NCBI RefSeq assembly: GCF_002941025.1
Contig: NZ_PTJS01000001.1
Location: 5,771,472-5,835,471, forward strand
Reading direction: 5' to 3'
DNA: 64,000 nt
DNA from: Streptomyces sp. QL37
GTDB taxonomy: Bacteria > Actinomycetota > Actinomycetes > Streptomycetales > Streptomycetaceae
Below are positions 20,056 to 29,845 of the stretch, piece by piece; position 1 is the first letter of the stretch; every line of letters starts with the position of its first letter. The translations under genes and the position numbers were made by a program. The notes under the pieces are model-generated. The model had not been told where the DNA came from. It was given only the letters and a program-made list of their open reading frames with translations, and searched no databases.

Positions 20056-20870
20056 CCTCCACCACCTCCGCAGCGCCGGTCCTCGAGATCCACGACCTGC
20101 GCGTCGACTTCCGCCTCGCCACCACGACCGTCCACGCCGTACGCGGAGTCAGCTTCTCCGTGGCGCCGGGGGAGACCCTCGCCGTCGTGGGCGAATCGGG
20201 CAGCGGCAAGTCGGCGACCGCGCTGTCCGCGCTCCGTCTCAACCCCGAACCGCCCTGCGTCTACGCGGGCGGCCACATCCTCCTCGACGGGAAGGACCTC
20301 CTCACCCGCGGCGAACGCGAACTCGGCCGGATCAGGGGCGCCGAACTGTCCATGATCTTCCAGGACCCGATGACCAGCCTCGACCCGCTGCAACGCGTCG
20401 GGAAGCAGGTCGCCGAGGTACTCCGCCACCACGGCGGCCACAGCCGGTCGGAAGCCAGGGCCGCCGCGCTGTCCGCCCTCGACGAGGTCGGCATCCCGGA
20501 CCCCGAACGCCGCTACCGCCAGTACCCCCACGAGCTCTCCGGCGGACTGCGCCAGCGCGTCATGATCGCTGCCGCACTCGTCGCCCGCCCACGCGTGCTC
20601 ATCGCCGACGAACCCACCACGGCGCTGGACGTCACCGTGCAGCGTCAGATCCTCGACCTCCTCGTCCGGCTCCAGCAGCGGCACGGCATGGCCGTCGTCC
20701 TCATCACCCACGACCTCGGCGTCGTCGCGGAGACCGCCGACCGCGTGGTGGTCATGCACCGCGGTGAGGCCGTCGAGAGCGGGGACGTCCACGACGTCTT
20801 CGCCCGCCCCGAGGACCCCTACACCCGCCAGCTGCTCGACGCGACGCCCCGACTGGAGACCGCCGGATGA
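20052..20870 (+). CDS. DppD-type ABC importer ATPase (272 aa)
   Basis: ATPase with Walker [12 protein letters not shown], signature LSGGLRQRVMIAAAL, Walker [13 protein letters not shown] and H-loop VLITHDLG. It stops soon after the core domain (DPYTRQLLDATPRLE), lacking the Cys-containing C-terminal extension of long DppD/OppD proteins, unlike the second importer in this window. ATGA overlaps at both ends tie it to the operon. Confidence 0.94.
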   Translation: MTSTTSAAPVLEIHDLRVDFRLATTTVHAVRGVSFSVAPGETLAVVGESGSGKSATALSALRLNPEPPCVYAGGHILLDGKDLLTRGERELGRIRGAELSMIFQDPMTSLDPLQRVGKQVAEVLRHHGGHSRSEARAAALSALDEVGIPDPERRYRQYPHELSGGLRQRVMIAAALVARPRVLIADEPTTALDVTVQRQILDLLVRLQQRHGMAVVLITHDLGVVAETADRVVVMHRGEAVESGDVHDVFARPEDPYTRQLLDATPRLETAG

Positions 20871-21742
20871 CCGCCACAGCACCGCCTCTGCTGGAACTCG
20901 AAGCGCTGCGGAAGGAGTTCGGCGGCCGGCCCGGCAGCGTCGCGGTGGACGACGTGAGCCTCACCGTCCACCAGGGCGAAACCCTCGCCCTGGTGGGGGA
21001 GTCCGGCTGCGGCAAGACCACACTGACCCGGCTGCTGCTGCGCCTGCTGGAACCGACCTCGGGCACCGTACGTTTCGACGGCACCGACCTCTTCGGCCTC
21101 GACGCCGCCGCGCTGCGCACGGTCCGCCGCGAGATGCAGGTCGTCCTCCAGGACCCCTACTCCAGCATGAACCCGCGGCTGCGGATCGTGGACATCGTCG
21201 CCGAACCGCTCGTCACCCACGACCCGAGGGCCCGGGGCCGGCGCGGCCGGGCCTGGACCCGGCAGCGCGTCGGTGAACTCCTCGAAGCCGTCGGCCTCGA
21301 CGACACGATCCTCGACCGCTATCCCCACGAGTTCTCCGGCGGCCAGCGCCAGCGCATCTCCATCGCGCGCGCGATCGGCCTCGAACCCAGCCTCGTGGTC
21401 CTCGACGAACCCACCAGCGCCCTCGACGTCTCCGTCCAGGCCCGCGTCCTCGACCTCCTCGCCGAGCTCCAGCAACGCCTCGGACTCACCTACGTCTTCG
21501 TGAGTCACAACCTCGCCGTCGTCCGGCAGGTGGCCGACCGGGTCGCCGTGATGCGCAGGGGCCGTCTGGTCGAGGTGGGAACCGCCCAGCAGGTGTTCAC
21601 CGCCCCCACCCACCCGTACACGCGGCAGCTGCTCGACGCCGTACCGATCCCCGACCCCGTGAAGGCCCGACGGGCCCGGCGGGCCGCCCCGGACTGCGGA
21701 GAGGCAACCGCACCGCACCCCGCCCACGACGGCGCCCTGTGA
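20867..21742 (+). CDS. DppF-type ABC importer ATPase (291 aa)
   Basis: Second ATPase of the importer. Walker A is [26 protein letters not shown] and LVVLDEPTSALDVS are the signature and Walker B. The last 25 residues are Arg/Ala/Pro-rich and lack the usual Cys pair. Last gene of the five-gene run; the ROK-like gene converges from the other strand 14 bases on. Confidence 0.94.
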   Translation: MTATAPPLLELEALRKEFGGRPGSVAVDDVSLTVHQGETLALVGESGCGKTTLTRLLLRLLEPTSGTVRFDGTDLFGLDAAALRTVRREMQVVLQDPYSSMNPRLRIVDIVAEPLVTHDPRARGRRGRAWTRQRVGELLEAVGLDDTILDRYPHEFSGGQRQRISIARAIGLEPSLVVLDEPTSALDVSVQARVLDLLAELQQRLGLTYVFVSHNLAVVRQVADRVAVMRRGRLVEVGTAQQVFTAPTHPYTRQLLDAVPIPDPVKARRARRAAPDCGEATAPHPAHDGAL

Positions 21743-21756
21743 GCACCGCCCCGCGC

Positions 21757-22716
21757 CTACCGGCCCGACAGCACGAGACCCGCCCCGCCGAGCAGCGCGA
21801 CATCGTCCACCGCCGCCTCGCTCACCACCACACGGGGAAGCTCTCCACCGCCGAGCGCGTCCGAGCGCAGTCGCGACTCGACCAGGGCACGGAACGGCTC
21901 CCCGCCCTCACGGGCCTCCCCGTGCAGGACGAAGAGCCCGCAGGCGAAGAGCTGCTGGACCGTCGCGAGCCCCAGCACCAGATTCTCCGCGTACTCCGCC
22001 ACCAGGGCCCGGGCCGCCTCGTCCCGCGACGCGACCAGTTCCCCGAGCGATCCACCCGCCGCCCCGAGACCCAGCGCCTCGGCGCGCCGGCGCAGCCAGC
22101 GTGTGGTGGCCACCGTCTTCCAGCAGCCGCGACGCCCGCACGTGCAGGGCTCACCACTGGCGGAAACCGTCATGTGCGCGCCACTGCGGCCGCCCTCCGG
22201 GGCCAGCACCTCACCCTCGTACAGGATGCCCACCCCCAGCACCTCGCCGGTGGACACCGAGGCGAAGGAACGCCGCCCCCGGCCGGGACCGAACCACCGG
22301 TCCCCGAGGACCTGGACCCGCGCACGGTGCTCGACCCGTACGGGCGCACCGGTCAGCCCCTCCAGCCGCTCGGCCACCCGGTAGCCGCGCAGCGCCGGCG
22401 CCTCGTTGACCTCGATCACCCGGCCGCCCGCCGGATCGATCACCCCCGCCGCCGCGACGCCGATCCCCGACGGACGGCGCCCCTCGAACACGGCGGCCAC
22501 CCGCGCGAGCGCCTCGTCGACCCCGGCGGGACGCGGGGACGCCGCGTCGAACTCCGCCTCGGCCCGTTCGAGCACCGTGCCCGACCGGTCGAGCAGCGCC
22601 GCACGGACCCGGCCGGGGAGCAGCTCCACGGCCCCCAGCGTGCCGGGGACGGCCCGCACCACCGGACCCGGCACGGGGTCCGGCACCAACCGCAAGGGAG
22701 AACGTTCATGCGCCAT
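21757..22716 (-). CDS. ROK-family protein with degenerate active site (319 aa)
   Basis: The ROK fold is recognised by the zinc motif CTCGRRGCWK and the surrounding GEVLGVGILYEG and GRSGAHMTV segments. Catalytic parts look lost. The N-terminal phosphate loop, normally DxGGT, reads AVPGTLGAVEL. The usual END-x-N catalytic Asp region reads VEHRARVQVLG, with Arg at the Asp position. There is no N-terminal helix-turn-helix, so it is neither a typical sugar kinase nor an NagC-type repressor. It may be a sugar-sensing partner of the neighbouring catabolic operon. Encoded opposite to both importer and enzyme genes. Confidence 0.8.
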   Translation of the reverse strand: MAHERSPLRLVPDPVPGPVVRAVPGTLGAVELLPGRVRAALLDRSGTVLERAEAEFDAASPRPAGVDEALARVAAVFEGRRPSGIGVAAAGVIDPAGGRVIEVNEAPALRGYRVAERLEGLTGAPVRVEHRARVQVLGDRWFGPGRGRRSFASVSTGEVLGVGILYEGEVLAPEGGRSGAHMTVSASGEPCTCGRRGCWKTVATTRWLRRRAEALGLGAAGGSLGELVASRDEAARALVAEYAENLVLGLATVQQLFACGLFVLHGEAREGGEPFRALVESRLRSDALGGGELPRVVVSEAAVDDVALLGGAGLVLSGR

Positions 22717-22757
22717 ACGCCGACTCTGCCACGTCGGTGTTCCGGGGAGACAGCCGC

Positions 22758-23537
22758 ATGAGTCACCGGAACCTGACCGAAACCACCTGGCGGGAGACCA
22801 GGGCGTCGGCGCCCGACGCCATCGCGGTGCTCCCCATCGGCTCCCAGGAGCAGCACGCCGGGCACCTGCCGATGGGCACCGACACCCTTATCGTGGAGGC
22901 CGTCCTCGACCGGGCCCTCGTGCTCCTCGACGCGGAGGCCCCGGCGGAGGCACCGGCCCTCGTCCGGTTGCCCACGCTGCCCTACGGCCACAGCCCGCAC
23001 CACCTGTTCGCGGCCGCGCTGACGCTCTCCGCGCCCACCCTCGGCGCCGTCCTCGGCGAGATCCTCGACTCCCTCGCCGCGTGCGGCCACCGCCGCATCC
23101 TCGTCGTCAACGGACACGGGGGCAACGACGAGATCATGAAGCTCGCGGTCAAGCGCTTCGCGCTGCGCGCCGAGGTCACCGCCGCCGCCTGCTCGTACTG
23201 GACGGTGACCAGCGGGGAGGAGGACGGCGGCCGCCCGGACGTCACCCCCGGTCACGCGGGCTGGTTCGAGACCTCCCTCATGCTCGCCGCGCACCCCGGG
23301 CTGGTGCGCACCCCCGTGCCCGCGCGGGCCCCCGTGGACCCGCCGCCCCTCTTCGACCGGCCGCCCTACCCGGGTCTCACCGTCGAGCGGCACGGCGAAT
23401 GGGAACGCGTCGGCGGCGCCACCGACGACGCCTCGACCGCCGACGCCGCGCACGGCCACAGGCTCCTCGACGACCGCGCGCGCGGTCTCGCGCGCGCCCT
23501 CCTGGCCTTCGACACCGCTACCCGTACGGACCCGTGA
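22758..23537 (+). CDS. Creatininase-family amidohydrolase (259 aa)
   Basis: Metal-dependent amidohydrolase fold. LPIGSQEQHAGHLPMGTDT supplies the Glu, His and Asp metal ligands, and VVNGHGGND is the second signature. Family members hydrolyse creatinine, N-formyl amides or lactam-like rings (for example FAPy and mycofactocin peptide precursors). The ATG at 22758 follows GGGGAG. It leads a three-gene unit with the enolase-superfamily and RidA genes, suggesting ring-opening or deamidation of the imported compound. Confidence 0.9.
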   Translation: MSHRNLTETTWRETRASAPDAIAVLPIGSQEQHAGHLPMGTDTLIVEAVLDRALVLLDAEAPAEAPALVRLPTLPYGHSPHHLFAAALTLSAPTLGAVLGEILDSLAACGHRRILVVNGHGGNDEIMKLAVKRFALRAEVTAAACSYWTVTSGEEDGGRPDVTPGHAGWFETSLMLAAHPGLVRTPVPARAPVDPPPLFDRPPYPGLTVERHGEWERVGGATDDASTADAAHGHRLLDDRARGLARALLAFDTATRTDP

Positions 23538-23589
23538 ACCGCACCGACCGCCGCAGCCGCCGCATCACCCGAACCGACCGAGGAACAGC

Positions 23590-24717
23590 ATGAAGATCAC
23601 CGATGTCGACGTCCACGTCGTGAACCTGCCCCTGCTCAACCCGTTCACCAGCTCGTTCGAGACGAAGACCGGTGAGACCCGCACCGTCGTACGCATCCGC
23701 ACCGACACCGGGGTCGAGGGCTGGGGCGAGACCATGTGGGGCCGCCCCGTCGCCGCGATCGTCAAGATCCTCGCCGAGGACCTCATCGGCACCAGCCCCT
23801 TCGCCCTGGAGGCGTTCCACCGCAAGCAGCACATGGTGCCCTTCTTCTACGGCTACCTCGGCTACGCCGCGATCGCGGCCCTCGACGTCGCCTGCTGGGA
23901 CGCCATGGGCAAGGCCACCGGCCAGTCCCTCACCGACCTCCTCGGCGGCCCCGTGCGCGAGGAGGTCCCGCTCACCGCGCTGATCACCCGGGCCGACGCC
24001 CCCGGCGCCAGGGCCGCGGACCTGCCCGCGGCCCTGGCCGAGCACACCCTCCGGGTCGTCGCCGAAGGAGGCTTCCAGGCCGTCAAGCTCAAGGGCACCA
24101 AGGACGTCCAGGGTGACGTCGCGATCCTGCGCGCCCTGCGCTCCGCCCTGCCGGAGGTCAGCCTGCGCGTCGACCCCAACGCCGCCTGGTCCGTCCCCGA
24201 CTCGGTCCGTGCCGGGATCGCCCTGGAGGAGCTGGACCTCGAATACCTGGAGGACCCCTGCGTCGGCATCGAGGGCATGAGCCAGGTCCGGGCCAAGGTC
24301 CGCATACCGCTCTGCACCAACATGTGCGTCGTACGCTTCGAGGACTTCGCGCCGGCCGTCCGCCTGGGCGCCGTGGACGTCATCCACGGGGACGTCTACA
24401 AGTGGGGCGGCATCGCGCCCACCAAGGCCCTCGCGGCGCACTGCGAGACCTTCGGACTCGGCATGAACCTGCACAGCGGCGGCGAACTCGGCATCGCGAC
24501 GGCCGCGCACCTCGCGGTGGTCGGCAGCACTCCCGTCCTCTCCCGTGCCATCGACTCCATGTACTACCTGCACGCCGACGACATCATCGAGCCCATCCCG
24601 CTGGAGAACGGCAGTCTCCGGGTCCCGACCGGCCCGGGCCTCGGCGTCACCGTCGACGAGGACAAGCTCCGCCACTACGCGGAGGTCAACACCCGCGAAG
24701 GAGACCTGACCCGATGA
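23590..24717 (+). CDS. Enolase-superfamily dehydratase, glucarate-dehydratase-like (375 aa)
   Basis: Mandelate racemase/muconate lactonising fold. The N-terminal capping domain runs to about residue 125, then a barrel with the catalytic KxK motif (AVKLKGTKD), metal ligands in RVDPNAAW and EYLEDPC, a CTNMCV strand, IHGDVYKWGG and the C-terminal base in NLHSGGELGIA. The TNM and HSGGE pattern is nearest to glucarate and galactarate dehydratases rather than dipeptide epimerases; that subgrouping is from memory. The reaction is probably dehydration of an acid sugar or alpha-proton abstraction next to a carboxylate. Confidence 0.88.
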   Translation: MKITDVDVHVVNLPLLNPFTSSFETKTGETRTVVRIRTDTGVEGWGETMWGRPVAAIVKILAEDLIGTSPFALEAFHRKQHMVPFFYGYLGYAAIAALDVACWDAMGKATGQSLTDLLGGPVREEVPLTALITRADAPGARAADLPAALAEHTLRVVAEGGFQAVKLKGTKDVQGDVAILRALRSALPEVSLRVDPNAAWSVPDSVRAGIALEELDLEYLEDPCVGIEGMSQVRAKVRIPLCTNMCVVRFEDFAPAVRLGAVDVIHGDVYKWGGIAPTKALAAHCETFGLGMNLHSGGELGIATAAHLAVVGSTPVLSRAIDSMYYLHADDIIEPIPLENGSLRVPTGPGLGVTVDEDKLRHYAEVNTREGDLTR

Positions 24718-25118
24718 CCGGATCCACCCCCGGTGCCCACCCTGCCCGGCGCGCGGTCCGCACCGACCGGGCGCCCGCGCCCGCCGGCGCCTACAGCCAG
24801 GGGATGGCCGCGGGCCCCTACCTGTTCACCTCGGGCTTCGGACCCCAGGACCCGGACACCGGCGCCGTCGCGGAGACGGTCGCGGAACAGACCGCCCAGG
24901 TCCTGCGGAACATCGGCGCCGTACTGGAGGCGGAAGGGCTCGGACCCCGGGACGTCGTCAAGGTGACGGCCCACCTCCAGCACCTGCGCCGTGACTTCGC
25001 CGCCTACGACGCCGCGTACCGCGCCTTCTTCCCGGCGCCCCACCCCGTCCGCACCACCGTCGGCTCCGACCTCATGGACATCCTGGTGGAGATCGACGTC
25101 GTCGCACTCCGCCGGTAG
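24714..25118 (+). CDS. RidA/YjgF-family enamine/imine deaminase (134 aa)
   Basis: Small trimer-forming RidA protein. It has GAYSQGMAAGPYLFTSG near the N-terminus and the conserved Arg-containing HPVRTTVGSDLMDILVEID at the C-terminus. It overlaps the enolase-superfamily gene by ATGA. Family members hydrolyse reactive enamines or imines, or act as carbamate/aminoacrylate hydrolases in pyrimidine-type catabolism. Here it may clear an intermediate made by the dehydratase or amidohydrolase. Confidence 0.92.
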   Translation: MTGSTPGAHPARRAVRTDRAPAPAGAYSQGMAAGPYLFTSGFGPQDPDTGAVAETVAEQTAQVLRNIGAVLEAEGLGPRDVVKVTAHLQHLRRDFAAYDAAYRAFFPAPHPVRTTVGSDLMDILVEIDVVALRR

Positions 25119-25138
25119 CCGCCGGCACCGTTCGCACG

Positions 25139-25178
25139 ACAGGCCTCCACCCCCGTGGAACCGGGGGTGGAGGCCTGT
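25139..25178. terminator. Bidirectional terminator between ridA-like gene and catalase
   Basis: Perfect 17-bp stem (25139-25155 with 25162-25178) and a six-base loop, between the convergent ends at 25118 and 25214. It is one of the longest perfect hairpins in the window and can serve both strands. Confidence 0.9.
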
Positions 25179-25213
25179 GCGGAGGGCGCCGGAGCCCGAG
25201 GGACGTAAGGCTC

Positions 25214-26737
25214 TCAGGCCTTGCGCTGCATGTTCCGGCGCGCGGGGTTGCCCTGCTCCTGCGCCTTGGGGTCCTTCTCGCCGGCCTTCGCGCGCACACC
25301 CTGCTCGATGCGCTTGCCGATGGTGCCGTCGATGTTCGACCAGTAGGTGAAGGCCCGTTGCAGCACGGGCTCGGTCACACCGTTGAGCAGGTGACCGACG
25401 ACGTTGTCCACCAGCCGGTCCCGCGCCGCGTCGTCCAGGACCTCGCGGACCATGGTGCCCGCCTGGCCCCAGTCGTCGTCCTCGGCGTGGTCGACATAGG
25501 CCGCCCGGGTGATCTCGCCGTCGGCGTACCAGCTCGGCGGGGTTCCGTAGCGCTCGGTGTCGGCCGCCGGGCCGCCCTTGGAGTTCGGGGCGTAGACCGG
25601 GTCGGTGGTCTTCCGGTACGCCATCGCCCCGTCCTTGGAGTACGTACGCACCGGGACGACGGGGGCGTTGACGGGCAGCTGCTGGTAGTTGCCCCCGATG
25701 CGGTGGCGGTGCGCGTCCGCGTAGGAGAACAGCCGCGCCAGGAGCATGCGGTCCGGGCTCGGGCCGATGCCCGGCACGAAGTTGTTCGGCTGGAAGGCCG
25801 CCTGCTCGATCTCGGCGTGGTTGTCGGTGGGATTGCGGTCGAGCGTCATCCGCCCCACCTCGATCAGCGGGTAGTCGCCGTGCGGCCACACCTTCGTCAG
25901 GTCGAAGGGGTTGAACCGGTAGTCCTTGGCGTCCTCGTACGGCATGATCTGGACCTTCAGCGTCCAGCTCGGGTACTCCCCGTCGCGGATGTGCTCGAAG
26001 AGATCGCGCGTGTGATAGTCCGTGTCCGCGGAGGCCATCTGGTCGGCCTCGTGCTGGGTGAACGTCTCGACGCCCTGGTCCGTCTTGAAGTGGTACTTCA
26101 CCCAGAAACGCTGGCCCTGGGCGTTGATCCACATGTACGTGTGCGAGGTGTAGCCGTTCATGTGGCGCCAGGTGCGGGGGATGCCCCGGTCGCCCATCAG
26201 CCAGGTGACCTGGTGTGCCGACTCGGGCGAGAGGGTCCAGAAGTCCCACTGCATGTCGTGGTCGCGCAGGTTGTTGTCCGCCCGGCGTTTCTGGGACCGG
26301 ATGAAGTGCTGGAACTTCATCGGGTCCTTCACGAAGAACACGGGGGTGTTGTTGCCCACCATGTCGTAGTTGCCTTCGCTGGTGTAGAACTTCACCGCGA
26401 AACCGCGGGGGTCCCGCCAGGTGTCCGGGCTGCCCCGCTCCCCGGCGACGGTGGAGAACCTGATGACCAGGTCGGTCGTGGTGTCGGGCTGGAAGAGCGC
26501 GGCCTTCGTGTACGCGGAGACGTCCGCGGTCACCTCGAACCGCCCGAAGGCGCCGCTGCCCTTGGCGTGCGGCTGGCGTTCGGGGATTCGTTCACGGTTG
26601 AACTGAGCCATCTGCTCGATCAGGTAGGAGTCCTGGAGCAGGATCGGCCCGCCCGGGCCGACGGTGAGCGAATGCTCGTCGCTCTCCACCGGGGCGCCGG
26701 AGTCGGAGGTGGTCGGCTTGTGCGAGGTGTCGGTCAT
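25214..26737 (-). CDS. Monofunctional haem catalase (507 aa)
   Basis: Converts hydrogen peroxide to water and oxygen. The N-terminal arm leads to the catalytic His region ([17 protein letters not shown]), the Asn-bearing [16 protein letters not shown] and the proximal haem Tyr motif [14 protein letters not shown]. The ATG at 26737 is chosen for GAAGGGG upstream and its match to family length; the in-frame open stretch upstream is Arg-rich and not catalase-like. The upstream region holds inverted repeats that may bind a Fur-family peroxide regulator such as CatR. Confidence 0.95.
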   Translation of the reverse strand: MTDTSHKPTTSDSGAPVESDEHSLTVGPGGPILLQDSYLIEQMAQFNRERIPERQPHAKGSGAFGRFEVTADVSAYTKAALFQPDTTTDLVIRFSTVAGERGSPDTWRDPRGFAVKFYTSEGNYDMVGNNTPVFFVKDPMKFQHFIRSQKRRADNNLRDHDMQWDFWTLSPESAHQVTWLMGDRGIPRTWRHMNGYTSHTYMWINAQGQRFWVKYHFKTDQGVETFTQHEADQMASADTDYHTRDLFEHIRDGEYPSWTLKVQIMPYEDAKDYRFNPFDLTKVWPHGDYPLIEVGRMTLDRNPTDNHAEIEQAAFQPNNFVPGIGPSPDRMLLARLFSYADAHRHRIGGNYQQLPVNAPVVPVRTYSKDGAMAYRKTTDPVYAPNSKGGPAADTERYGTPPSWYADGEITRAAYVDHAEDDDWGQAGTMVREVLDDAARDRLVDNVVGHLLNGVTEPVLQRAFTYWSNIDGTIGKRIEQGVRAKAGEKDPKAQEQGNPARRNMQRKA

Positions 26738-26905
26738 TGCGTCGTTCCCCTTCGTCTTTGCCGCGGAGATGCCGGTGGCGGCTCCGCACCGGGCGCCTCC
26801 GAACCGAGCGCTCCGCCGCGGAGCGCCGAGGCGCGGGCGGAGCCGGTGAGGAAGAGCGCTCCGCGCCGCCCGGGCGGGGGCCGTGCTCGTCCCCTGCGCA
26901 TCCAC

Positions 26906-26927
26906 TGGTAACCCTCTACCAATGTAG
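26906..26927 (-). promoter_or_regulatory. Overlapping inverted repeats upstream of catalase
   Basis: TGGTA-N6-TACCA (26906-26921) overlaps CTAC-N4-GTAG (26916-26927), about 170-190 bases upstream of the catalase start in an AT-richer patch. TTGACT on the minus strand lies just upstream, near 26950. Catalases in Streptomyces are controlled by Fur-like CatR; identity with its box was not tested. Confidence 0.35.
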
Positions 26928-27024
26928 GCAAACATGGACAACCGGCCAGTCAAGGATGAGACGGCGCCCGTGTGGAGCCCGGCACCGTCCGCCTGTCCGC
27001 GCGGAGGGGATCCAAACGAGGGGG

Positions 27025-28410
27025 CTAGCACTCGATGATGTTCACCGCGAGCCCGCCTCGCGCCGTCTCCTTGTACTTCACGCTCATGTCCGCGCCCGTC
27101 TCCTTCATGGTCTTGATGACCTTGTCCAGGGAGACCTTGTGGCTGCCGTCGCCGCGCAGCGCCATCCTGGCCGCCGTGACCGCCTTGACCGCGGCCATGC
27201 CGTTGCGCTCGATGCAGGGGATCTGGACGAGACCGCCGACCGGGTCGCAGGTCAGGCCCAGGTTGTGCTCCATGCCGATCTCGGCGGCGTTCTCCACCTG
27301 CTCGGGGGAGCCGCCCAGGACCTCGGCGAGGGCGCCCGCGGCCATGGAGCAGGCGGAGCCGACCTCGCCCTGGCAGCCGACCTCGGCGCCGGAGATGGAG
27401 GCGTTCTCCTTGAAGAGCATGCCGATGGCACCCGCGGCCAGCAGGAAGCGGACGACGCCGTCCTCCTTCTCGGCCTGGGTGCAGCCGCCGGCCGCGAAGT
27501 TCATCCAGTAGTGCAGGACGGCGGGGATGATGCCCGCCGCGCCGTTGGTCGGGGCGGTCACGACGCGGCCCCCGGCGGCGTTCTCCTCGTTGACGGCCAT
27601 CGCGTAGAGGGTGATCCACTCCATCGCGTGCGTCTGGGGGGCGCCCTCGGCGCGCAGCTGCCTGGCCGAGTTCGCGGCGCGGCGGCGGACCTTCAGGCCG
27701 CCGGGCAGGATGCCCTCCTGGGACATGCCGCGGGCGATGCAGGCCTGCATGACGCGCCAGATCTCCAGCAGCCCGGCCCGGATCTCGTCCTCGGTCCGCC
27801 AGGCCTTCTCGTTCTCCAGCATCAGGGAGGAGATGGACAGGCCCGTCTCCCGGGCGAGCCTCAGCAGCTCGTCGCCCGTGCGGAAGGGGTGCTTCAGGAC
27901 CGTGTCGTCGGGGACGATCGGGTTCTCGCCGGCCACCGCGTCCTCGTCGACGACGAAACCGCCGCCCACCGAGTAGTACGTCTTCTCCAGGAGCGGGGCG
28001 CCGTCGCGGTCGTACGCGAGGACGGTCATCCCGTTGGCGTGGTAGGGCAGGGCCTTGCGCCGGTGCAGGACCAGCTGCTCGTCGGCGTCGAAGGGGATGT
28101 CGTGCATGCCGAGCAGGTTGATGCGCCCCGAGGCGCGGATCTCCTCGACGCGGGCGTCGGCGCCCTCGACGTCGACCGTGCGGGGCGACTCGCCCTCCAG
28201 GCCCAGCAGGACGGCCTTGGGGGTGCCGTGCCCGTGACCGGTCGCACCGAGCGAACCGTACAGCTCGGCCCGTATCGATGCGGTGTGGGCCAGCAGGCCC
28301 TCGTTCTTGAGGCGGCGGGCGAACATGCGGGCCGCGCGCATCGGGCCGACCGTGTGGGAGCTGGACGGGCCGATGCCGACCGAGAAGAGGTCGAAGACCG
28401 AGAGGGCCAC
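27025..28410 (-). CDS. sdaA: L-serine ammonia-lyase, iron-sulfur type (461 aa)
   Basis: Converts L-serine to pyruvate and ammonia with a 4Fe-4S cluster. The N-terminal beta domain starts [24 protein letters not shown]. The alpha domain has cluster Cys residues in [14 protein letters not shown] and [16 protein letters not shown]. The GTG at 28410 is preceded by TAGGAG. It lies directly downstream of glyA, so serine made from glycine by GlyA can be drained to pyruvate. A terminator separates it from glyA. Confidence 0.95.
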   Translation of the reverse strand: MALSVFDLFSVGIGPSSSHTVGPMRAARMFARRLKNEGLLAHTASIRAELYGSLGATGHGHGTPKAVLLGLEGESPRTVDVEGADARVEEIRASGRINLLGMHDIPFDADEQLVLHRRKALPYHANGMTVLAYDRDGAPLLEKTYYSVGGGFVVDEDAVAGENPIVPDDTVLKHPFRTGDELLRLARETGLSISSLMLENEKAWRTEDEIRAGLLEIWRVMQACIARGMSQEGILPGGLKVRRRAANSARQLRAEGAPQTHAMEWITLYAMAVNEENAAGGRVVTAPTNGAAGIIPAVLHYWMNFAAGGCTQAEKEDGVVRFLLAAGAIGMLFKENASISGAEVGCQGEVGSACSMAAGALAEVLGGSPEQVENAAEIGMEHNLGLTCDPVGGLVQIPCIERNGMAAVKAVTAARMALRGDGSHKVSLDKVIKTMKETGADMSVKYKETARGGLAVNIIEC

Positions 28411-28496
28411 GGGAGTACTCCTAAGGCGTTGGTGGACGTCGTTGTCCGCCGGGTGGCGCGGGGACGGGCCGGTGGACCCGGGAGCGCGGGGCAAAG

Positions 28497-28546
28497 GGGT
28501 GGGGGCACCGGGCTCACTGTGTTCAGTGTGCGCGGTGCCCCCACCC
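28497..28546 (-). terminator. Terminator after glyA
   Basis: Perfect 14-bp stem (28497-28510 with 28533-28546). The 22-base loop contains a second small stem CACTG/CAGTG. It is located 21 bases downstream of the glyA stop and ahead of the ammonia-lyase gene. Confidence 0.85.
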
Positions 28547-28566
28547 GGCGTGCAAATCGCGGGTGA

Positions 28567-29826
28567 CTACTTGATGCCGGGGTACAGCGGGAACTTCTCG
28601 GCCAGCGCGATCACACGGGCCTTGAGGTCGTCGGCGTCGTACGTGGGCTTCAGCGCGGCCGCGATGATCTCGGCGACCTCGGCGAAGTCCTCCGCCTGGA
28701 AGCCACGGGTGGCCAGGGCGGGCGTGCCGATCCGCAGACCCGAGGTGACCATCGGGGGCCGGGGGTCGTTCGGGATGGCGTTCCGGTTGACCGTGATGCC
28801 CAGCTCGTGGAGCCGGTCCTCGGCCTGCTGGCCGTCCAGCTCGGAGTTGCGCAGGTCGACCAGGACCAGGTGGACGTCCGTACCGCCGGAGAGGACGGAG
28901 ACGCCGACCTCGGTGACGTCCGGCTGCACCAGGCGCTCGGCGAGGACGCGGGCGCCGTCCAGGGTGCGCTGCTGGCGCTCCTTGAACTCGTCGGTCGCCG
29001 CGACCTTGAAGGAGACCGCCTTGGCCGCGATCACGTGCTCCAGCGGGCCACCCTGCTGACCGGGGAAGACCGCCGAGTTGATCTTCTTGGCGAGCTCCTG
29101 CGTCGACAGGATGACGCCACCGCGCGGACCGCCGAGGGTCTTGTGCGTGGTGGTCGTGACGACGTGGGCGTGCGGCACCGGGTTGGGGTGCAGACCCGCG
29201 GCGACCAGGCCCGCGAAGTGCGCCATGTCGACCATCAGGTACGCGCCGACCTCGTCCGCGATGCGGCGGAAGGCGGCGAAGTCCAGCTGGCGCGGGTAGG
29301 CGGACCAGCCGGCCACGATGAGCTTCGGCTTGGACTCCTTGGCGAGGCGCTCGACCTCGGCCATGTCCACGACACCGGTGTCGTCGACGTGGTACGGGAC
29401 CACGTTGTAGAGCTTGCCGGAGAAGTTGATCTTCATGCCGTGGGTCAGGTGACCGCCGTGGGCCAGGTTCAGACCCATGATCGTGTCGCCCGGCTTCAGC
29501 AGCGCGAACATCGCGGCGGCGTTGGCCTGCGCACCGGAGTGCGGCTGGACGTTCGCGGCCTCGGCACCGAAGAGCGCCTTGATGCGGTCGATCGCGATCT
29601 GCTCGACCACGTCGACGTGCTCGCAGCCACCGTAGTAGCGGCGGCCGGGGTAGCCCTCGGCGTACTTGTTGGTGAGGACGGAGCCCTGGGCCTCCATGAC
29701 CGCGACCGGAGCGAAGTTCTCCGAGGCGATCATCTCGAGGGTGGACTGCTGGCGGTGGAGCTCGGCGTCGACGGCGGCGGCGACGTCCGGGTCCAGCTCG
29801 TGGAGGGAGGAGTTGAGAAGCGACAT
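28567..29826 (-). CDS. glyA: Serine hydroxymethyltransferase (419 aa)
   Basis: PLP enzyme interconverting serine and glycine with tetrahydrofolate. It shows [18 protein letters not shown] near the N-terminus, a VDMAHFAG motif and the PLP-lysine motif [15 protein letters not shown]. Length is standard. It follows gcvH by about 20 bases in a probable gcvT-gcvH-glyA transcript under the glycine riboswitch, feeding glycine-derived one-carbon units back to serine. Confidence 0.97.
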   Translation of the reverse strand: MSLLNSSLHELDPDVAAAVDAELHRQQSTLEMIASENFAPVAVMEAQGSVLTNKYAEGYPGRRYYGGCEHVDVVEQIAIDRIKALFGAEAANVQPHSGAQANAAAMFALLKPGDTIMGLNLAHGGHLTHGMKINFSGKLYNVVPYHVDDTGVVDMAEVERLAKESKPKLIVAGWSAYPRQLDFAAFRRIADEVGAYLMVDMAHFAGLVAAGLHPNPVPHAHVVTTTTHKTLGGPRGGVILSTQELAKKINSAVFPGQQGGPLEHVIAAKAVSFKVAATDEFKERQQRTLDGARVLAERLVQPDVTEVGVSVLSGGTDVHLVLVDLRNSELDGQQAEDRLHELGITVNRNAIPNDPRPPMVTSGLRIGTPALATRGFQAEDFAEVAEIIAAALKPTYDADDLKARVIALAEKFPLYPGIK

Positions 29827-29845
29827 CAGTTAAGTCCCTAAGGTC

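Noticed and set aside
22888..22890. TTA triplet in the creatininase gene
   Set aside because: It is out of frame (spans CTT ATC), so it is not a TTA codon.
23590..24717. L-Ala-D/L-Glu epimerase role for the enolase-superfamily gene, which would make the cluster a cell-wall recycling locus
   Set aside because: The TNMCV and HSGGE pattern fits acid-sugar dehydratases better than dipeptide epimerases, and no other muropeptide-recycling gene is present. The idea cannot be excluded.
26738..27619. N-terminal extension of the catalase reading frame through the ammonia-lyase gene
   Set aside because: The in-frame extension overlaps the ammonia-lyase gene and is Arg/Gly-rich. The catalase ATG at 26737 has its own ribosome site and matches family length.
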